Assembly (NCBI GenBank): GCA_019155185.1
Contig: CM032802.1
Location: forward strand, 12,629,638-12,693,637
Source of the DNA: Beaufortia kweichowensis
Lineage: Eukaryota; Chordata; Actinopteri; Cypriniformes; Gastromyzontidae
Reading direction: 5' to 3'
DNA: 64,000 nucleotides
Shown here: in pieces, positions 49,299 to 63,000 of the stretch
Numbering within the stretch: the stretch's first letter is position 1
How the letters are laid out: every line of letters starts with the position of its first letter
Notes under the pieces: generated by a model
Told to the model about the DNA's origin: nothing
Database searches by the model: none
The model's input: the letters and a program-made list of their open reading frames with translations, nothing else
Program-made: the position numbers and the translations under genes

Positions 49299-52200
49299 AC
49301 CATTGGTTGAAAATAACCATATACCAATATAAATAACCAAGAATGTTATAAATTTTGATTTGCTTTTAAAATTAAAAAGTTGTTTAGGCCTGTAGGGTGT
49401 TTATGTCATTCATTTATGTAAGGGTCAATGCATGTATTACAAACTGACATTTTAAATTCTGTGCTTATGCTATTTTAAAATGTTTATTTCAAAATATTAT
49501 TTGCATTTATGTCCATGTGTCTGTCTGTCTGGAAAAAACTGTTACAAAAAAATCTGTTAAAAATAAAAATCTGTTGTTTGTTCATTATTTCAGATATTTC
49601 ACAATTCTAAGCTTATCTCTTATTTCCAGGTTTAAATAAATCTTTAATCCTAGTTTTTCATAGTGCACTCAAGCTTTAGCATGATGCTTTTTCTTCATAA
49701 TGTTCCCTGAACATCCACTCTGGGGGTTGTAATACTGTGCTATAAGCATCATTTATCCTCTGATGTATGAAAGGCTAAAAGCTGCAGCGAGAAGTTATCA
49801 CCGTTTATGTGATGAACCTATAAAACACTACGTTATTTGCCGAGTGCATAACAGCTCAAACACTCAAGGAAGTAATATACTTGTTTATCCACTGCATATA
49901 TTTGTGAAATGATAAATATGAAGTTTTTTGTGCTAATAACATTCACCCAGACTGATTGTAGCACAAAGAATAATTTTTCTCTTTGCTGTAAAGTTTAGCA
50001 TTTCAAACGCAGACCTCGTTAAAAGATCATAGTGTAACTTATTTATCAAAATGTAATAATTTTATATGTTAAAGCTTTTATTAATGAAATAAGAACATTA
50101 GTGTTTCAACGCTTAGCCATTAGCTTCATTTTGTATGTCATCATGCTGTTTTCCCCTAAAATATTGTTGATCTTTATGCTCCATTTCAGGAGCGCTGCTC
50201 GGAGGAATATTGGCATCACCGACCGCTCTAGTTCCTCTCTCACCAAACCATCTGTAATAGTTGAATCTTTTGCCAAGGTCTGCAAGACTCAGATTCTAGA
50301 GAAATCAGCTCATTGTAAAATTCATCATCTGCCCTTTATGACTTCTAAATCTCTTGCTTTTTCCCTGCTTAAAAATGTGTCTGAAGTAACGCCAGTACAC
50401 TTCACACAGCCTTTCAGAATGGATTTGGCTACCTGCTGAATACCCAGGCATTGACAGGTAGGTCTCCGTGTCCAGAACGGAGCATATGTTTAGAGTATAT
50501 ATAACCGTTTTCCCACCTATAATGCTATGAATATCATCTCTCACAACAGACTGCTGACTCTGTAGCAGAAGGTGCCGCCGGTACCTCGTTGGACCCACGG
50601 AGTAGAAGCCCTGTAGCTCGTTATTTATCCGCTGAGCTCCAGTCGCTGCTGATTGGAGCCCTTAGGGAGCCATTACAGCAGACGACCCGTCCCGGCCAGC
50701 CACCCGACTCATCCATCATGCAGAACTGGAGCACTGGCAGGCGCTGCGCACCCCAAGCGGCTCCTCCCGAACCCACGGCATTGAAATGCGACTTGTCGAG
50801 AGAGAGTGCAAAATGTTGCTAATAGGTTTGGACGCTTGAATGGGGAAAACCTCAAGTGTTAGAAATGGGACACCGGCGGGTGGGTGCGTATGCACGACTC
50901 AACCTATATAGGAGGGGATTGTCTTACCTGCTTTTGACACGGCTGCCTTTGCTCAGCAGACCTCGAGTCCTGTGCAGTAGCTGACCTATGTAGTACTCTT
51001 CCTGGCAGGCTGAACCTGTAATTTAATACTCTGGTCGGGTTAGGGACCCTATTTGCAAATGGGTTTCAGAGAGACTGGGGACGGTGTGTTTCTGAAGTCT
51101 TTGACAGTTATGATATGAATCCAGATGAAAAGATCAGACCTGTGGTTTGGAATGGTACCAAGCAGTTGGAGAAGGTTTGTGGTTTAGGGCAGTGGTTTTC
51201 AGCGTTTCAGGATCTCTTTTTTACTTGGGATATCAAGTGGTGACCGTACCAAAACTGTACCAAAATTGTTAATCATACAAAAGTGGGCAAAACAATATAT
51301 ACAGTATCCATGAATTATATAACAGTTTTATATTCTAGCATTATATTGAATTATAATTTTGCAAATACTGAAATTCCATTTGATAACCAGATACTGTTTG
51401 CTCTTGACATAACCCAAATACCAAACACTCAATTACAAAATACCAAAACCTCAAAACATAAATAAATAACTATAGCTGATAGTTAGTTGATGGTTTCTTG
51501 GCACATATTAGCACATAAATGTGCTGCAAATATCAATAAACAACTCGGCAACTGAGCTAAAAATCAATAGGAAAAAATGTAAATTTCACATTTAAATAGC
51601 TGTGTTACACAATAATATAATATTGTATTTAATTGAGGCTTTTTTCTTTACAAGATGTACATTTACACAAATGTATGTATAACCATAAATTAATGCCTTC
51701 ATTGGTTTTTTGGAGTTGTTGCCTAATTTATTTAGTGAAGGGTTTAATAGGTGCATCATATCAGACTTGTGCACTTGTGTTATCTGTATACCAGAAGTAA
51801 TACATTCAGTCTCCAGATAAATGCCGCTGTAACAAAATTCATAGCAGACGAGTCATTTGAAGTATGATATCTGTGAAAATCTGTTCCAAGTTATATGTCC
51901 ACAATTGAATTACAGTTTGTATAAATTCTGTGCAGATTTAAAGGTACAGGCGTTACTGTTGTTTAGCTTGCACACCAATATTCTCTGTATTCACCTACTG
52001 CAATGGCTGAAAATTTAGAAGAACTCAGATACAGTATGATTTAATAAAGGCAATCTATTCTTCAATCTAATTATACTTGTTTTCTAGAATACAGTACAGC
52101 GTATTACAGAATCTAAGATATATGTATGTGTTGTATCCACACTTAGAGAGCAGTATTAGAGACACTTAATGTCATATATCTTGCAAAAATCATTTGAACA

Positions 52201-55200
52201 CAGCTACTAATAATTTTAAACATCAAATATACACAGGAGTATGTAGCGGGGCATGTTGTCACACTCTATTAGGTCAGCCCTAAAGGGAGCCAGCCGTTAA
52301 ACAATCAAGATAAAACAATTTTTTATTTAGAAGTTTTAAAATGACTAGAAAACTTAATTAAACTAATAATCTTTTGAAGAACTGCAGTGGTTACTGGTTA
52401 TTTAATTCTGGTCTTTTTTATTGTAACACTTCTGAAACTTAAAGGACTGTGAGAACATAAAATCACAAAAGTTGGTTTGATCTTTTACATCAAACACCAC
52501 CAGAACACCTCCTTCCCCTTCCCCATTTCCTTCAGAGAACCCAGTAAAGTGAGTACAAAGACTTCACACAAACTAGGTAAAGCAAACACACACTCATAAA
52601 AGATTTGCTGCAGATGTAAATCTAAATGTGTACATGCATAAAGTCTGTTACATTTCACTATTTGATTAAACTTGTCATTGTTAATCCCGTCGCATTTTTA
52701 AGCAAATAAGTTAAAATAATTCCATTATTTTTGTTTTCTTTCCCCTATAGGAAGGAATTGGTATCCACAATGGCTGTGTGACCTTTAACCTAAAGTGCTG
52801 TCCATTACAATGTATGTTTGTTTATGTGTGTGTGTGTTTACTGGAAATACAATGTTTCCCACTATTGTACATACTGTAGTCAACACATCCTTAAAGTCAA
52901 AAAGTGGATCATCATCAGGTCAGTTAGTTAAAACACTTCGACTAATACTACATCAAGAGCAAATGACCCTCCAAACACACATCTGTGTTCCATAAAGTCA
53001 TGTCCTCGCCTAAAGGTTTGTTTCTCACACATGGAGGAGACATTAGTTGGTTACTACAAACAACAGATTGAAACATGTGGGCACCACTTGTTAAAAACAA
53101 CAGCCTGGGATTTCAGCCGTGCTGTCAGAACGTATGCGTTTGGTTAACGCTAACCTCTTGAATAAATACAGCATTATTAAAGAGTAAAATGAGCTTAAAC
53201 TATTTACTTATGATAATGGTATTGCATTGCACCCCTCACAAACAGTCTAGTTTTTGTCATTGTGTTTATAGGTTGTTCTTGAAATAACTCTCTTTAACCT
53301 TTAAAACCCTGTTTTATGTTAAGATATTAAAAGGAGATATTAAAACATGAAGCGAGCACAACGACGAGATCAAACACTTTTCACTAATAACATAAATGCC
53401 TGTGATTATTTTGAAACGGTATCCCTACAGAACCGAGCACAATGCCACAGTGTTGATATGTTGTATATAAACCTGTGACTCATCTGTTCTGAACACGTGT
53501 CTGTGTTTTCTGGCAGAGGATTTGGAGGCTTTATGGATGTGGCTGCAGGGCCTGATGCAGTCGTGAAGTAACTGACACAAAGACATCTCCCAGAGGATGA
53601 TGAACAGAATGTGAGTAAGATTTAAAATCAACACCGCATGTTAACCCAAAATCAAAACAACAAAATGCCAAATTAAGGATTGTAATTATAAAAGCAGTAA
53701 AGTGTGTCTATAAACATGGATGTACTGTTCCTAAATATCTACAACTATTTGCATATCATATAGATTTTAATGTAAGGCCACGTAGATGTTAAAGAAAGCA
53801 TTGTGTCAAAGAAAGATATCAGAAAGTAAGATATTTTTCGTTCTGTGTGGTGTGCACAAATACAAACGTTGCATGTGTCTCTGTCTTTATGTCAGTCATT
53901 ACTGTGTCTGTAAAAACACATTTTAAAACATAGGAAATGATGTGTAATCAATCATGTTTCTAAGTGCTTTGCAGCATGGATTTGGCCAGTGTAAGTCTGT
54001 GGGGCGGTTGAATAGCAGTGAAATATCAGCGCTTCTCTGTTAAGACATTCTGTCCAAAATAAGCGAAGCCAAGTTCTTAACGTGTGTTTAGCTTTCCATA
54101 CGGCAAAATCCAGTGGGTTTGTGTGGTGTTATGTTCTTCAGTCCAAGATATAAACTGTGTTCTGATGGTGTGCAGAGCTTAGAGTCCTTGCGAAAAGTGT
54201 TTATGGAGGATTTTCACTTTACAACTTGATATTTAGCAAATATGTGTAAAGTACAGGTGCCAGCTGGATAAATGACTTCAAGATCTGTCTGTATGTTTAG
54301 ATGAATATTACATATCAAAACTTTACTTTAAAATCTCAATTATCTTCTCATCATTTTTGTAACTATTCAGCTCCTTACTTTGGGTATTTTTATTTTCATG
54401 CTTTTGTTTCTTTCTAGACCATTTTATTGTACACAGATTGGAATCTGGATCTGGCATGTATGACTGCTCCACAAATCTCTGCAAATGAAGTCAAATGAAC
54501 ATCGTTCTTATCACACTGTTACCAGATGTGCTGGAGCAACATGTGCCATTTCATCGGCATCGGTCTTATAAGGTCTGTGATCTTTTCTATAATTAAGGAA
54601 ACTGTTGTACAAATGGATCTTAATGGGATGATTCAGAAAAATCGTGATAGCCAGACTTGACTGCTTTCCAGTTCTCCATCAGCTCTGACAACAAAATCAT
54701 TTTGATTAATTACAGCACGTCAGTGTTTAGCATAACAGTTTTTGCTGGAATGAAGAAAGTCAGAGGGCATAAAACTTTTATAAATATTTTAGGACAATCA
54801 GTGTAATATTGATTAAAGAAATATTGATTTGAAAAACATTAAAACATTTTCATTTTATTGCCAATCCCAGTTCTTTTTACCCATATTTTGATTTCTAAAA
54901 TGGGGCATGTTGTCACAGTAAAAACCTGCCGTTTATTGACACAGATTTAACAAAAAACGCTTTTTAAAAAATGGAAAAAGGCCATTTTCAGCATTGTGTC
55001 TATTTAATAAAATTGTAGTATATTAGGCCATTTAACAAAAGTTTTTAACTGTATTTAAACAGTAATGACTTCATATAAGATATTGTTTAGCCTAGTTTAA
55101 TGCAGTGTGGATTTATTGTTTATCCTGCTGTTGGAATTCTATTTTAGGATAAATATTTTAGACGTTAACATAAAAAATCAAAAGGGGAAATACAGCCTAA

Positions 55201-56760
55201 ACAGCCGAAACTTTCTCATGTGACATCCATTCTTAGTCTCCCATAATACTTTGTAACTGAAACACAAAGAAAGCTCCCTGAGAATTAAAGGTTTTTCCCT
55301 CACCATTGAAATACTGCAGAGGAAGATGCTTTCCCATTCTGACAGCTTTCCCCACGGAGAAAAACCACAGCTGACAGCTAATGGCCCAGTTATGCAAATC
55401 CAGTCCTATAGCAATTTGTTTGTTACTAGTACAGAGCATCCATTAAGCAAAATAACGTCTACAGGAGGAGCCAGTGTCACCTTCACCTCCAAATGAGTTC
55501 TCATGAATGCTCGACACACGCTGTACATTCATGTTTGCCTGAGAGAAAAGATTCAATGAGCATTAAACATGCATGAGACATGATTGAAACTGGAAGTGAC
55601 AACATGAGCCCATTTTCCTTAAACGTGTTTAAATTTAGATCCGAGTCTGAGCTTTTGATTCCAGTTCAGTTGTTCCAGAGAGCCAGTTTTTAGTTTTTAT
55701 TTGAATGGAAATGCTGGTTTGAGAATGCACAAGTTATTTATGGCAATGTGCTCATTGGCTTATTTTTACTGTTTTGTGTATCATTGAATCATTTGTTTTG
55801 TGACAGTGTAGTCAGTTTTTGCTGTAAAATGGTTACATGACTTAAGTGAGTGGTTTTTAAACTGGTTTTGCTTTCCAGAAGCAATCACAATGGCTGATTT
55901 TTCATTATAAGGCATGTTGCACATATCTGATCTTTTGACAAGTGTCTGATCTTTTTTTGTCCCGCTTGGTTGCATTGACAGACTTGCCAAAACCCTGCCG
56001 CAACCAAATGTTTTATTGCGTATCCACGATCTTAAAAATATGTTCAGCGGTCGACAAAACATCAGAACTGTGTATTCAATTCAGTGCTGCAGTTTAACTG
56101 TGTTCTGCCAAACCCTTTGAAATGTCTTCATAAACAGAAGACATTTTATACAGCAGCATTTTAATGCCGCAGCATTCGATTGGACCCAGGGATTTTGACA
56201 TCACCAACAAAAATTCCTTCCCTTCAGTGCACAGGTTTTGGGTCACAACTCACAAATTGAGAACCACTTACTTACTGTACAGAATACTGTAGATGTCTAA
56301 TATTCAATCATAATGAATATTAAAATGATTTTGATCCCTGTGTACAAATATCAGCACCAGACAATATTCCGTGATGACAGATCACAATGTAATGAATTTC
56401 AGAGTATCATCGTGTTTCCAAGACCAATTCCTCTGGTTGCCACAGCAGTCAAGCTGAGACAGTAATACATGTTTTCATTTGCTCTGTCTGTGGTCGCTAA
56501 CATTCTTTGATGGTGGATTCTTTCCATTTAATTTAGCACAGCACTTGTGTTTCCTCATTTGACCCCTGAATTAACTGTAATATCTCAGCATGGCAAATGC
56601 CAATTACAACATGGTTTTGTTATCTTGTAAATAGAAAATTATTTAAAGATGACAAGTCTATCTAAACTTTAATTCCAGTTTTTATATTAGAGTTATCCAG
56701 GTCTTGAAGTTTAACTTAATGCTGTAGTTAAGACTACTTAAAGTGAGACCAAGAAAGACT
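49299..56760. other. Region downstream of tmtc2, second part
   Basis: No gene recognised. One GC-rich patch (50555-50800) stands out; the rest is AT-rich and non-repetitive to my eye. Candidate short exon-like pieces (for example AG...GTGAGT around 52533-52553) have no supporting protein similarity. Confidence 0.6.
50555..50800. other. GC-rich, CpG-containing patch
   Basis: About 250 bp with many CpG (for example 'gtgccgccggtacctcg' and 'cgacccgtcccgg') in otherwise AT-rich sequence. A 77-codon plus-strand frame covers it but matches nothing I know, and the other frames have stops. Could be an unannotated promoter or exon, or a repeat fragment. Confidence 0.4.
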
Positions 56761-57070
56761 TTAACCTGATAACTGTCACAGCAGAAATTGAGTATACACA
56801 TAAAAATGCGAATGTGAATTACATTTTTTTAGATATTAGATCTTTTTTCAAACATTTCTTACTTAGATATTTTTATAAATTACAGTAACGTTAACATTTA
56901 AAAAAAATGTTTTGCTTATTTGTTATGAAACTTTGTCAAATATTTCTTCTCGAGTCTTATACCTTTCATCAATTTTTAGTTTGTCATGATTAGAATAGAA
57001 TTCAACTATGAGATATTAAAGTGAAATGGGGAAATAACACAGGTGTTCCTCCTGAAAGTTAACAGGTTAA
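56761..57070. repeat. TTAA-bounded repeat, copy 3 (best preserved ends)
   Basis: Starts 'ttaacctgataactgtcac', then 'agcagaaattgagtataca'; ends 'gttcctcctgaaagttaaca' and 'ggttaa'. Shares internal words 'gtttgtcatgattag' and 'aataacacaggtgttcct' with the copies in intron 2. Confidence 0.7.
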
Positions 57071-59619
57071 GAACAAGACAAGACCCAGACCAGCACTTCC
57101 CAAATTCATGTGAAAGACCTAAATAACCCTAATCCATAAAAGTAATAAAAAACAATAAAAGTCTATGAGGTAATTCATTGGGATATTTTTGGTAGGAATT
57201 TATTCTTTGGTTTCTATGAGCAAACAAATGCACAAAAATGTTTTAAAAAATTTAGTTTAACAATTACACATTCTTCTGCACATTCTGATAATTGTTTGCA
57301 ATAATGTCCAAATGAGTTTTTGTGTTCTGAGAAGTCTACTCTACGCTCACTCTTTTCCACTTGACGTGCACGTAAATTCTGTGTTGTTTTAACTAAACTG
57401 CATACAGTGGAAAGTGAGTATTAGACTTGCCCTGATTGCCAGCCCATGTTATGTTTTATTAAGCACTACACCAGCCTTTAATTTGTTTATACAAATTAGC
57501 ATTTTAATGAAAATGGTTCATCTGGGATTTGAGGAATAATTAAATTACACTAGGATGTGTAATGAGGTGAGTTTTTGTAAGTAAAAATGCTTGGCACACC
57601 TGTCCTTAAATATTCCAAGTATTCCCGAAGCTAAAGCATGTTATTTCTGTTTCACTTGGCCTCAGATGGCGGATCGGAGCTGGACTGAAATGGCTCTTTG
57701 CACACCTGGGGGATGTTAAAACGGGCACATTCAAGCCTCTGCCCAGAAATCTCTGTGTGGCATTTGAGTCTTCTTTTGATAGGGAAATGTTTTATTAAAG
57801 CTGCTGTTTCAGTAGTATGTGTAAATGTATTTTTATTTAATAAGATATTTCCTTTTTAAGTAGTTTAAGTGTAGTATTTTTAATAGTAGAAGTTAAGCTG
57901 CTTAAAATTGTGAGCTTGGATTCAGGTTAGGATTCGTCAGTTTCATGTAAAATGTCACAGGAGAGCTGCATAAGGCCCAAACAGCCTGTATATCCATTAA
58001 AACCAGCAGCATCTGACGAGCATGTACCATGAGCTCATTTCCAGCATGTGCACACATCCTGTTTCAACACGCCTCACTTCCATCTCCTCTCACTGGCCAG
58101 GTCAGGGGTCACCAAAAACGCCACTAAATGATTTCTGTGCCGTGTTTCAAAGGATGGCAGACGTTTTGCTCCATAAAGTTCAACAGTGACTGTGACAGGG
58201 ATGACGATAGGAAAAATGTATGAATGATAGGAATGTTTGTGTGTAGTTTAATTACCATTACAGAAATTTAAAATGGAAAACTTTGACTTTTAGATGCAAG
58301 CCATATTAAATCCACATCAAATTATTTTTTGATTTGCTTATAGCAATAAACAACTCAGTGCCTTGTTAAACAGCTTTGGTTTATGGCATGTGAACATGCA
58401 TTATTTTCTGCTCATCTAATCTTGGACCAAAATAGCATTGAGTTGTAAAAAGCCTTTCAGGTTTAGAATATATCAAATCATTTATGGAGTTGTGGTTCCT
58501 GTGAGACCTTCTTTTGGTCTAAATCTGTTGTATTATTAGCCAGCTGGATAGAGATAACCGTCCTCTTGTTGCTACTGGTGACAGTTCATTTGGAAACGCC
58601 ATAAATCTTCCCATTACTCAATATAACCCGTTTTAATTATCTCAAAAGGCAAAAATCATTTGTGAATCATTATGTGAATTGAAAGACTTCCCAAATCACA
58701 TTGGCAGCAATCTGAAAAGAAACCTCAGTTTTACAGTATATTTATTACGGTAATTTAATTTTTCATGATACCAGTGCCTTAAGAGGGAAGTTGTCCATAA
58801 AACAAAGCCCATTATATCTTTTACAAAACATCCACAAAACATTGGTTTAATATCTCTGCCTATTAACCTTAACTTAAGGACTTTAGTTACTTAAGGTACT
58901 TAAAATGTCCTTGAGAATCAAGCTGGCATAAAACATACATCGGCCAGCGGTATTTGCTGATGATTGGCAGTTGGAACACTGTTTAGCGAGTCTGTTCATT
59001 TATTCAGTTATCGTGATGAAAAGCCGTCGTATGTCAGGTCTCGTTCATAGCGCCGATGATGTTTTCTGAAGGTCTCTGCTGGTTTTATATTAGACCCAGT
59101 TCAGCCACTGGTGGTTTATTGTTTTAAAACCTTTAAGAGTGGGTTTCTTCTGGCATAACTTGTGAAGGCTGGGCTGTCAATCATGTTTCTCATCATGCAA
59201 AGATCAGCGCTCAACCAGAAACCAGACAAAAAGGATCAATTCAATCTTATATGGAAACTCAAAATATCTGTGGTGTCAAAGGAAGCCAAGAGATTTTTAT
59301 GGCTATATTGGATACATAGAAGACTTTATGAAATTATTTTGTATGGAAGACGAACGCGCTGAGCAGGGTAAAGGCCACTGCGCTAAAATAACTATTATGT
59401 TACAATATATAAACACTTTAACAAGAAAACACGGTATGTTTATTATTGTAATCACCCACAATTTGTGTCTAATTCTCAAAACTGAAGCACAGAATGGACT
59501 TTAACTTCATTAAGTAGTTCTCGTTTTAGTTTAGTGTCTCATGGACACAGTTAGTTAATGCAATAAAAAATTATAAAACCAGTGTTTTTATCTGTATTTT
59601 CCTAGTCTGCTTTAATCGG
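57071..59619. other. Intergenic, no gene seen
   Basis: AT-rich. 57440-57560 and 58000-58080 look like non-repetitive sequence of higher complexity, but no coding frame or RNA gene is recognised. Confidence 0.6.
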
Positions 59620-60050
59620 TTAACCTGATTACTGTCATTGCACATACTGAGATTCATACATCTAAGTACTTTTTTTTTTAGGTACTATTGTTAAAAATAT
59701 CATTAACATTAATAATTTTTATTTTTATTTTTTATTATTGTTTTACATTTTAGACATTTCACTTTTTTATTTTATGTATTGTTAAAAATATTATTAATGT
59801 TAATATTTTTTATTATTTTTAGATATATTTTATTATTATTATTATTTGTACATTTTAGATATTTTTTTAAATTTTTTATTTAAGGCATTGTTAAAAATAT
59901 CTATAAATATTTTTATTATTGTTTTTGTTTATATATATTTATTTATAAAAATTGGACAAATATTTTATTTTTATACCTTTCCATAAATATTTGTCATGAT
60001 TAGAATTGAAAGTGGATCAAAGCAAAGTGATGAAAAAAGGAACATGGTAA
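59620..60050. repeat. TTAA-bounded repeat, copy 4 with expanded AT-rich centre
   Basis: Left end 'ttaacctgattactgtcatt' matches the family; the right part 'tttgtcatgattagaattga' and 'ggaacatggtaagttgg' is a decayed version of the other right ends. The centre is longer, made of TTATT/TTTTA runs and repeated 'ttgttaaaaata' words. Confidence 0.55.
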
Positions 60051-63000
60051 GTTGGAAAAATACATTATAGATATGGTCTATTCCTGTAGCCCACCCACTT
60101 TTTTATGTTATTAAAATGATCTTATTACCGCAGAACGTCCTGATAGTCTTCACAGATGTTTGAGCGCAGCAATGAAAACCTGCTGTGGACAACAACATCT
60201 CTCAAAGTCTCCAATCAACAGCTGGACTGGCCGCATACAGATGTTCACCACATTACTACCATCTGTCTTACACAGGGCACGACGGGCTGCCACGACACAA
60301 TCAACAACACATCAATGCCACTTATTAAAGAACCAGCGTGAGGGTGAGATGCAGTCACAAACCTTGCTGAGCTCACACGAGACCTTTTTAGCCAACTATC
60401 CATTAGCTTACAGATCTCTCTACAGTATGTGCCATCAGAATGCGTATGAAAGATTTATCTAAATGATTAATGAGCTATTCATCACTTCCAGACCCGGAGG
60501 TTTTGTACCAAATAGCTTACAGTAAATCCAACAGGTTGGTGAAATGATACAGTCAAATAAAGCAACAGGACTACATTGGAGGGTTTTGCTGGAGTAGTTT
60601 AATATTCGCCCCTGGCTGTGTAAGCATGTTTAAAAGACTTTATGAATTTGTCTTAAATATTTTTTTAAAAATTGCACCATTTGGGTTTTTTTCTTTTACC
60701 CCACCAGGTGTTTGTACTGGCTTGTTGTATGTTGCTATAGCCAAAACAATGTATGTTATCTTTCTGTTCCAAAGGTGCCATGAAGAGCGTCTGATACCGT
60801 GTTGGCAGAATCCAGAAAGAAATTGGTAGCAGCTGTTGCTATAGTCTGAAGAAACTATAGCATGTGTGGCACAGAAGTACAATACAACCAAAGCTGGAAA
60901 GACTTGTGGGAAAAAGGTTAGGTAGATATTATACTGCTCCAGTATGAATGAATTATAAAAAACTGTAGCAAAAACATCTCTAGATCTTAACAGGAAATAA
61001 CACATGTCATGCAGAGAAGAGATTGTTTTTAGGTGATTTGGAAATTAATGTTTTGGAGGAAAGATTATGAGGGCACATAAATTAATAAAAAATGTTGACC
61101 AGCATTGATAAATCATTTATAATAAACAATGCGATTTTTCTATGAAAAAAAAAAAATTGATTTGATTTCATGGTGACTTTGACTTTAATTGTTATGCTGA
61201 TTTGTTAAGATTCTTCTCAAATACAATTATTTTCACTCCTGGTCTCAAACATTTGGGCACTACTAAATGTCAAAAGGACCTTTCATTGTGGTTTAATCTC
61301 ATATCTCAGTTTTTGATCAGTGTATAATGTAAAACATGTATGTCGATTATAGGTTTTAATAGACTTCACAGAGAGAACACCATGCAGTGGAAAACACAGT
61401 AAAACTCCACGGGCAACTAAGTACAGGTGAGGCGAACTACCGGTGCTGTCATATCTGCCTCATTATTCATTCTAATGACCTGTGCTATTCAGATCTACTC
61501 ATTTTTACTATGGGATATATTTGGAGGGCTGTACCCTAGACATCCTGCCTGAGGTTCCCCTCAGGGGCTGAGAAAACTTTTCTTATTACTCACCAGGTTT
61601 TAAACGGCAGATGAATCTTTCACGAAACTCTTAATGATGCCGTTTGATGTTTAAGCGGCACGGACTGATAGGAAAGTGTTTGTGAAACGTAGTAATTGCT
61701 CTATTGTGGCCATTATACTGTCAGCAGATGTGCCATGCCAACTACAGTAAAGCAGTCAGGGATTTTTGGTATGATTACAGTGTCAAATTGTGGGAGTAAC
61801 GTTTTATAGAGGTATGTGTCAAGCACTCATTGACAGATGAAGCATTCGGCTTTAAGACACAAGATTTATTATTTCGTTTTTTTAGTTTTATTGTGGTTTT
61901 ATTAATATTTTGAATTAGCTTTTGTTAATATTTTAATATTAATATTTAGTTTACAATTATATTATTCTGTTGGTATTTAGTATTAATATTTTTAATGTTA
62001 ATATTTACTTTCAGTTTCAGTAATTTTGTTATTTTCTTTTGTCTTTTTATTGTTTATTAATTTTATTATTTTTATTTTTAATATTGCTAGTTGTTAAATT
62101 TATTGTTATGGTTTTCCATTTTTATGGAAACATTTTATTGTAGTTTTTATTTATTTTCACATTTATTTTCAAAAGCATTTCTAATTTTCGTTTAGTTTAT
62201 TAAATAATATTGAAAAATTGTTCCTATATTTTATTTCATTTTAACTAACAGAAATGTTTTAATAGTTTTTATTTAAGTGTAAGTAAACTATATGTGACAC
62301 ACTGTTCTATACATACACTCTTTTACATTTACACATGCAAATTTGAATTATTAATCACCATATTAACTTGTGACACACCATAACTGCAGTACTGATAGAT
62401 TTGACTTATTTTCCTTTAATTATGTGCTCTACACAACAATTTCTAACCTTTACGATGTGAACCACACAGATCAAACGACGCACAGGAAGCCAGAGGTCTT
62501 ACCTGCTTGGCAGACCTCTCGTGGTCGTTCCTCTCAAGTCGTGTGCCAAACTTCACGTGGTGAGCTCGAAATCAAAATACAGGCCAGCTGAGAAAGTTCT
62601 GCCTCTCAAAAGCGTAATTTAATCCAGCTGTGTAAATTAAGGAAGGAATAATGGAAAAGGAAGCTTCAGCCCCATTTATGGTCCGCCTCAAACCTCATAA
62701 CATGTCGGCTACACCATTGATCTCATATGGTCACCATGACCATAAAGCCGCTGGACGTATCAGACGAGATCCAGTCCCGCTCGTTTAGCGCTGATGTTGC
62801 ACATACAACGTTGAACACAAATAAAAGGCTTTATACCAGTGAGGTGATTAATGACTGAAGTTATAGTGAATCCATATGGTGCTCTTCTATAGAAACCCCT
62901 CTGCTGGTTTTGGTAAATGTATGTTTGAGACCTTTAACTTTCAAGGCTTTATTGTAAACCTTTAAGATCACAGACATTGGGGTGTTATCATTTAATATTT

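Noticed and set aside
50589..50822. 77-codon frame in the GC-rich patch as a protein-coding gene
   Set aside because: No recognisable domain, no clear splice context, and length within chance for GC-rich DNA.
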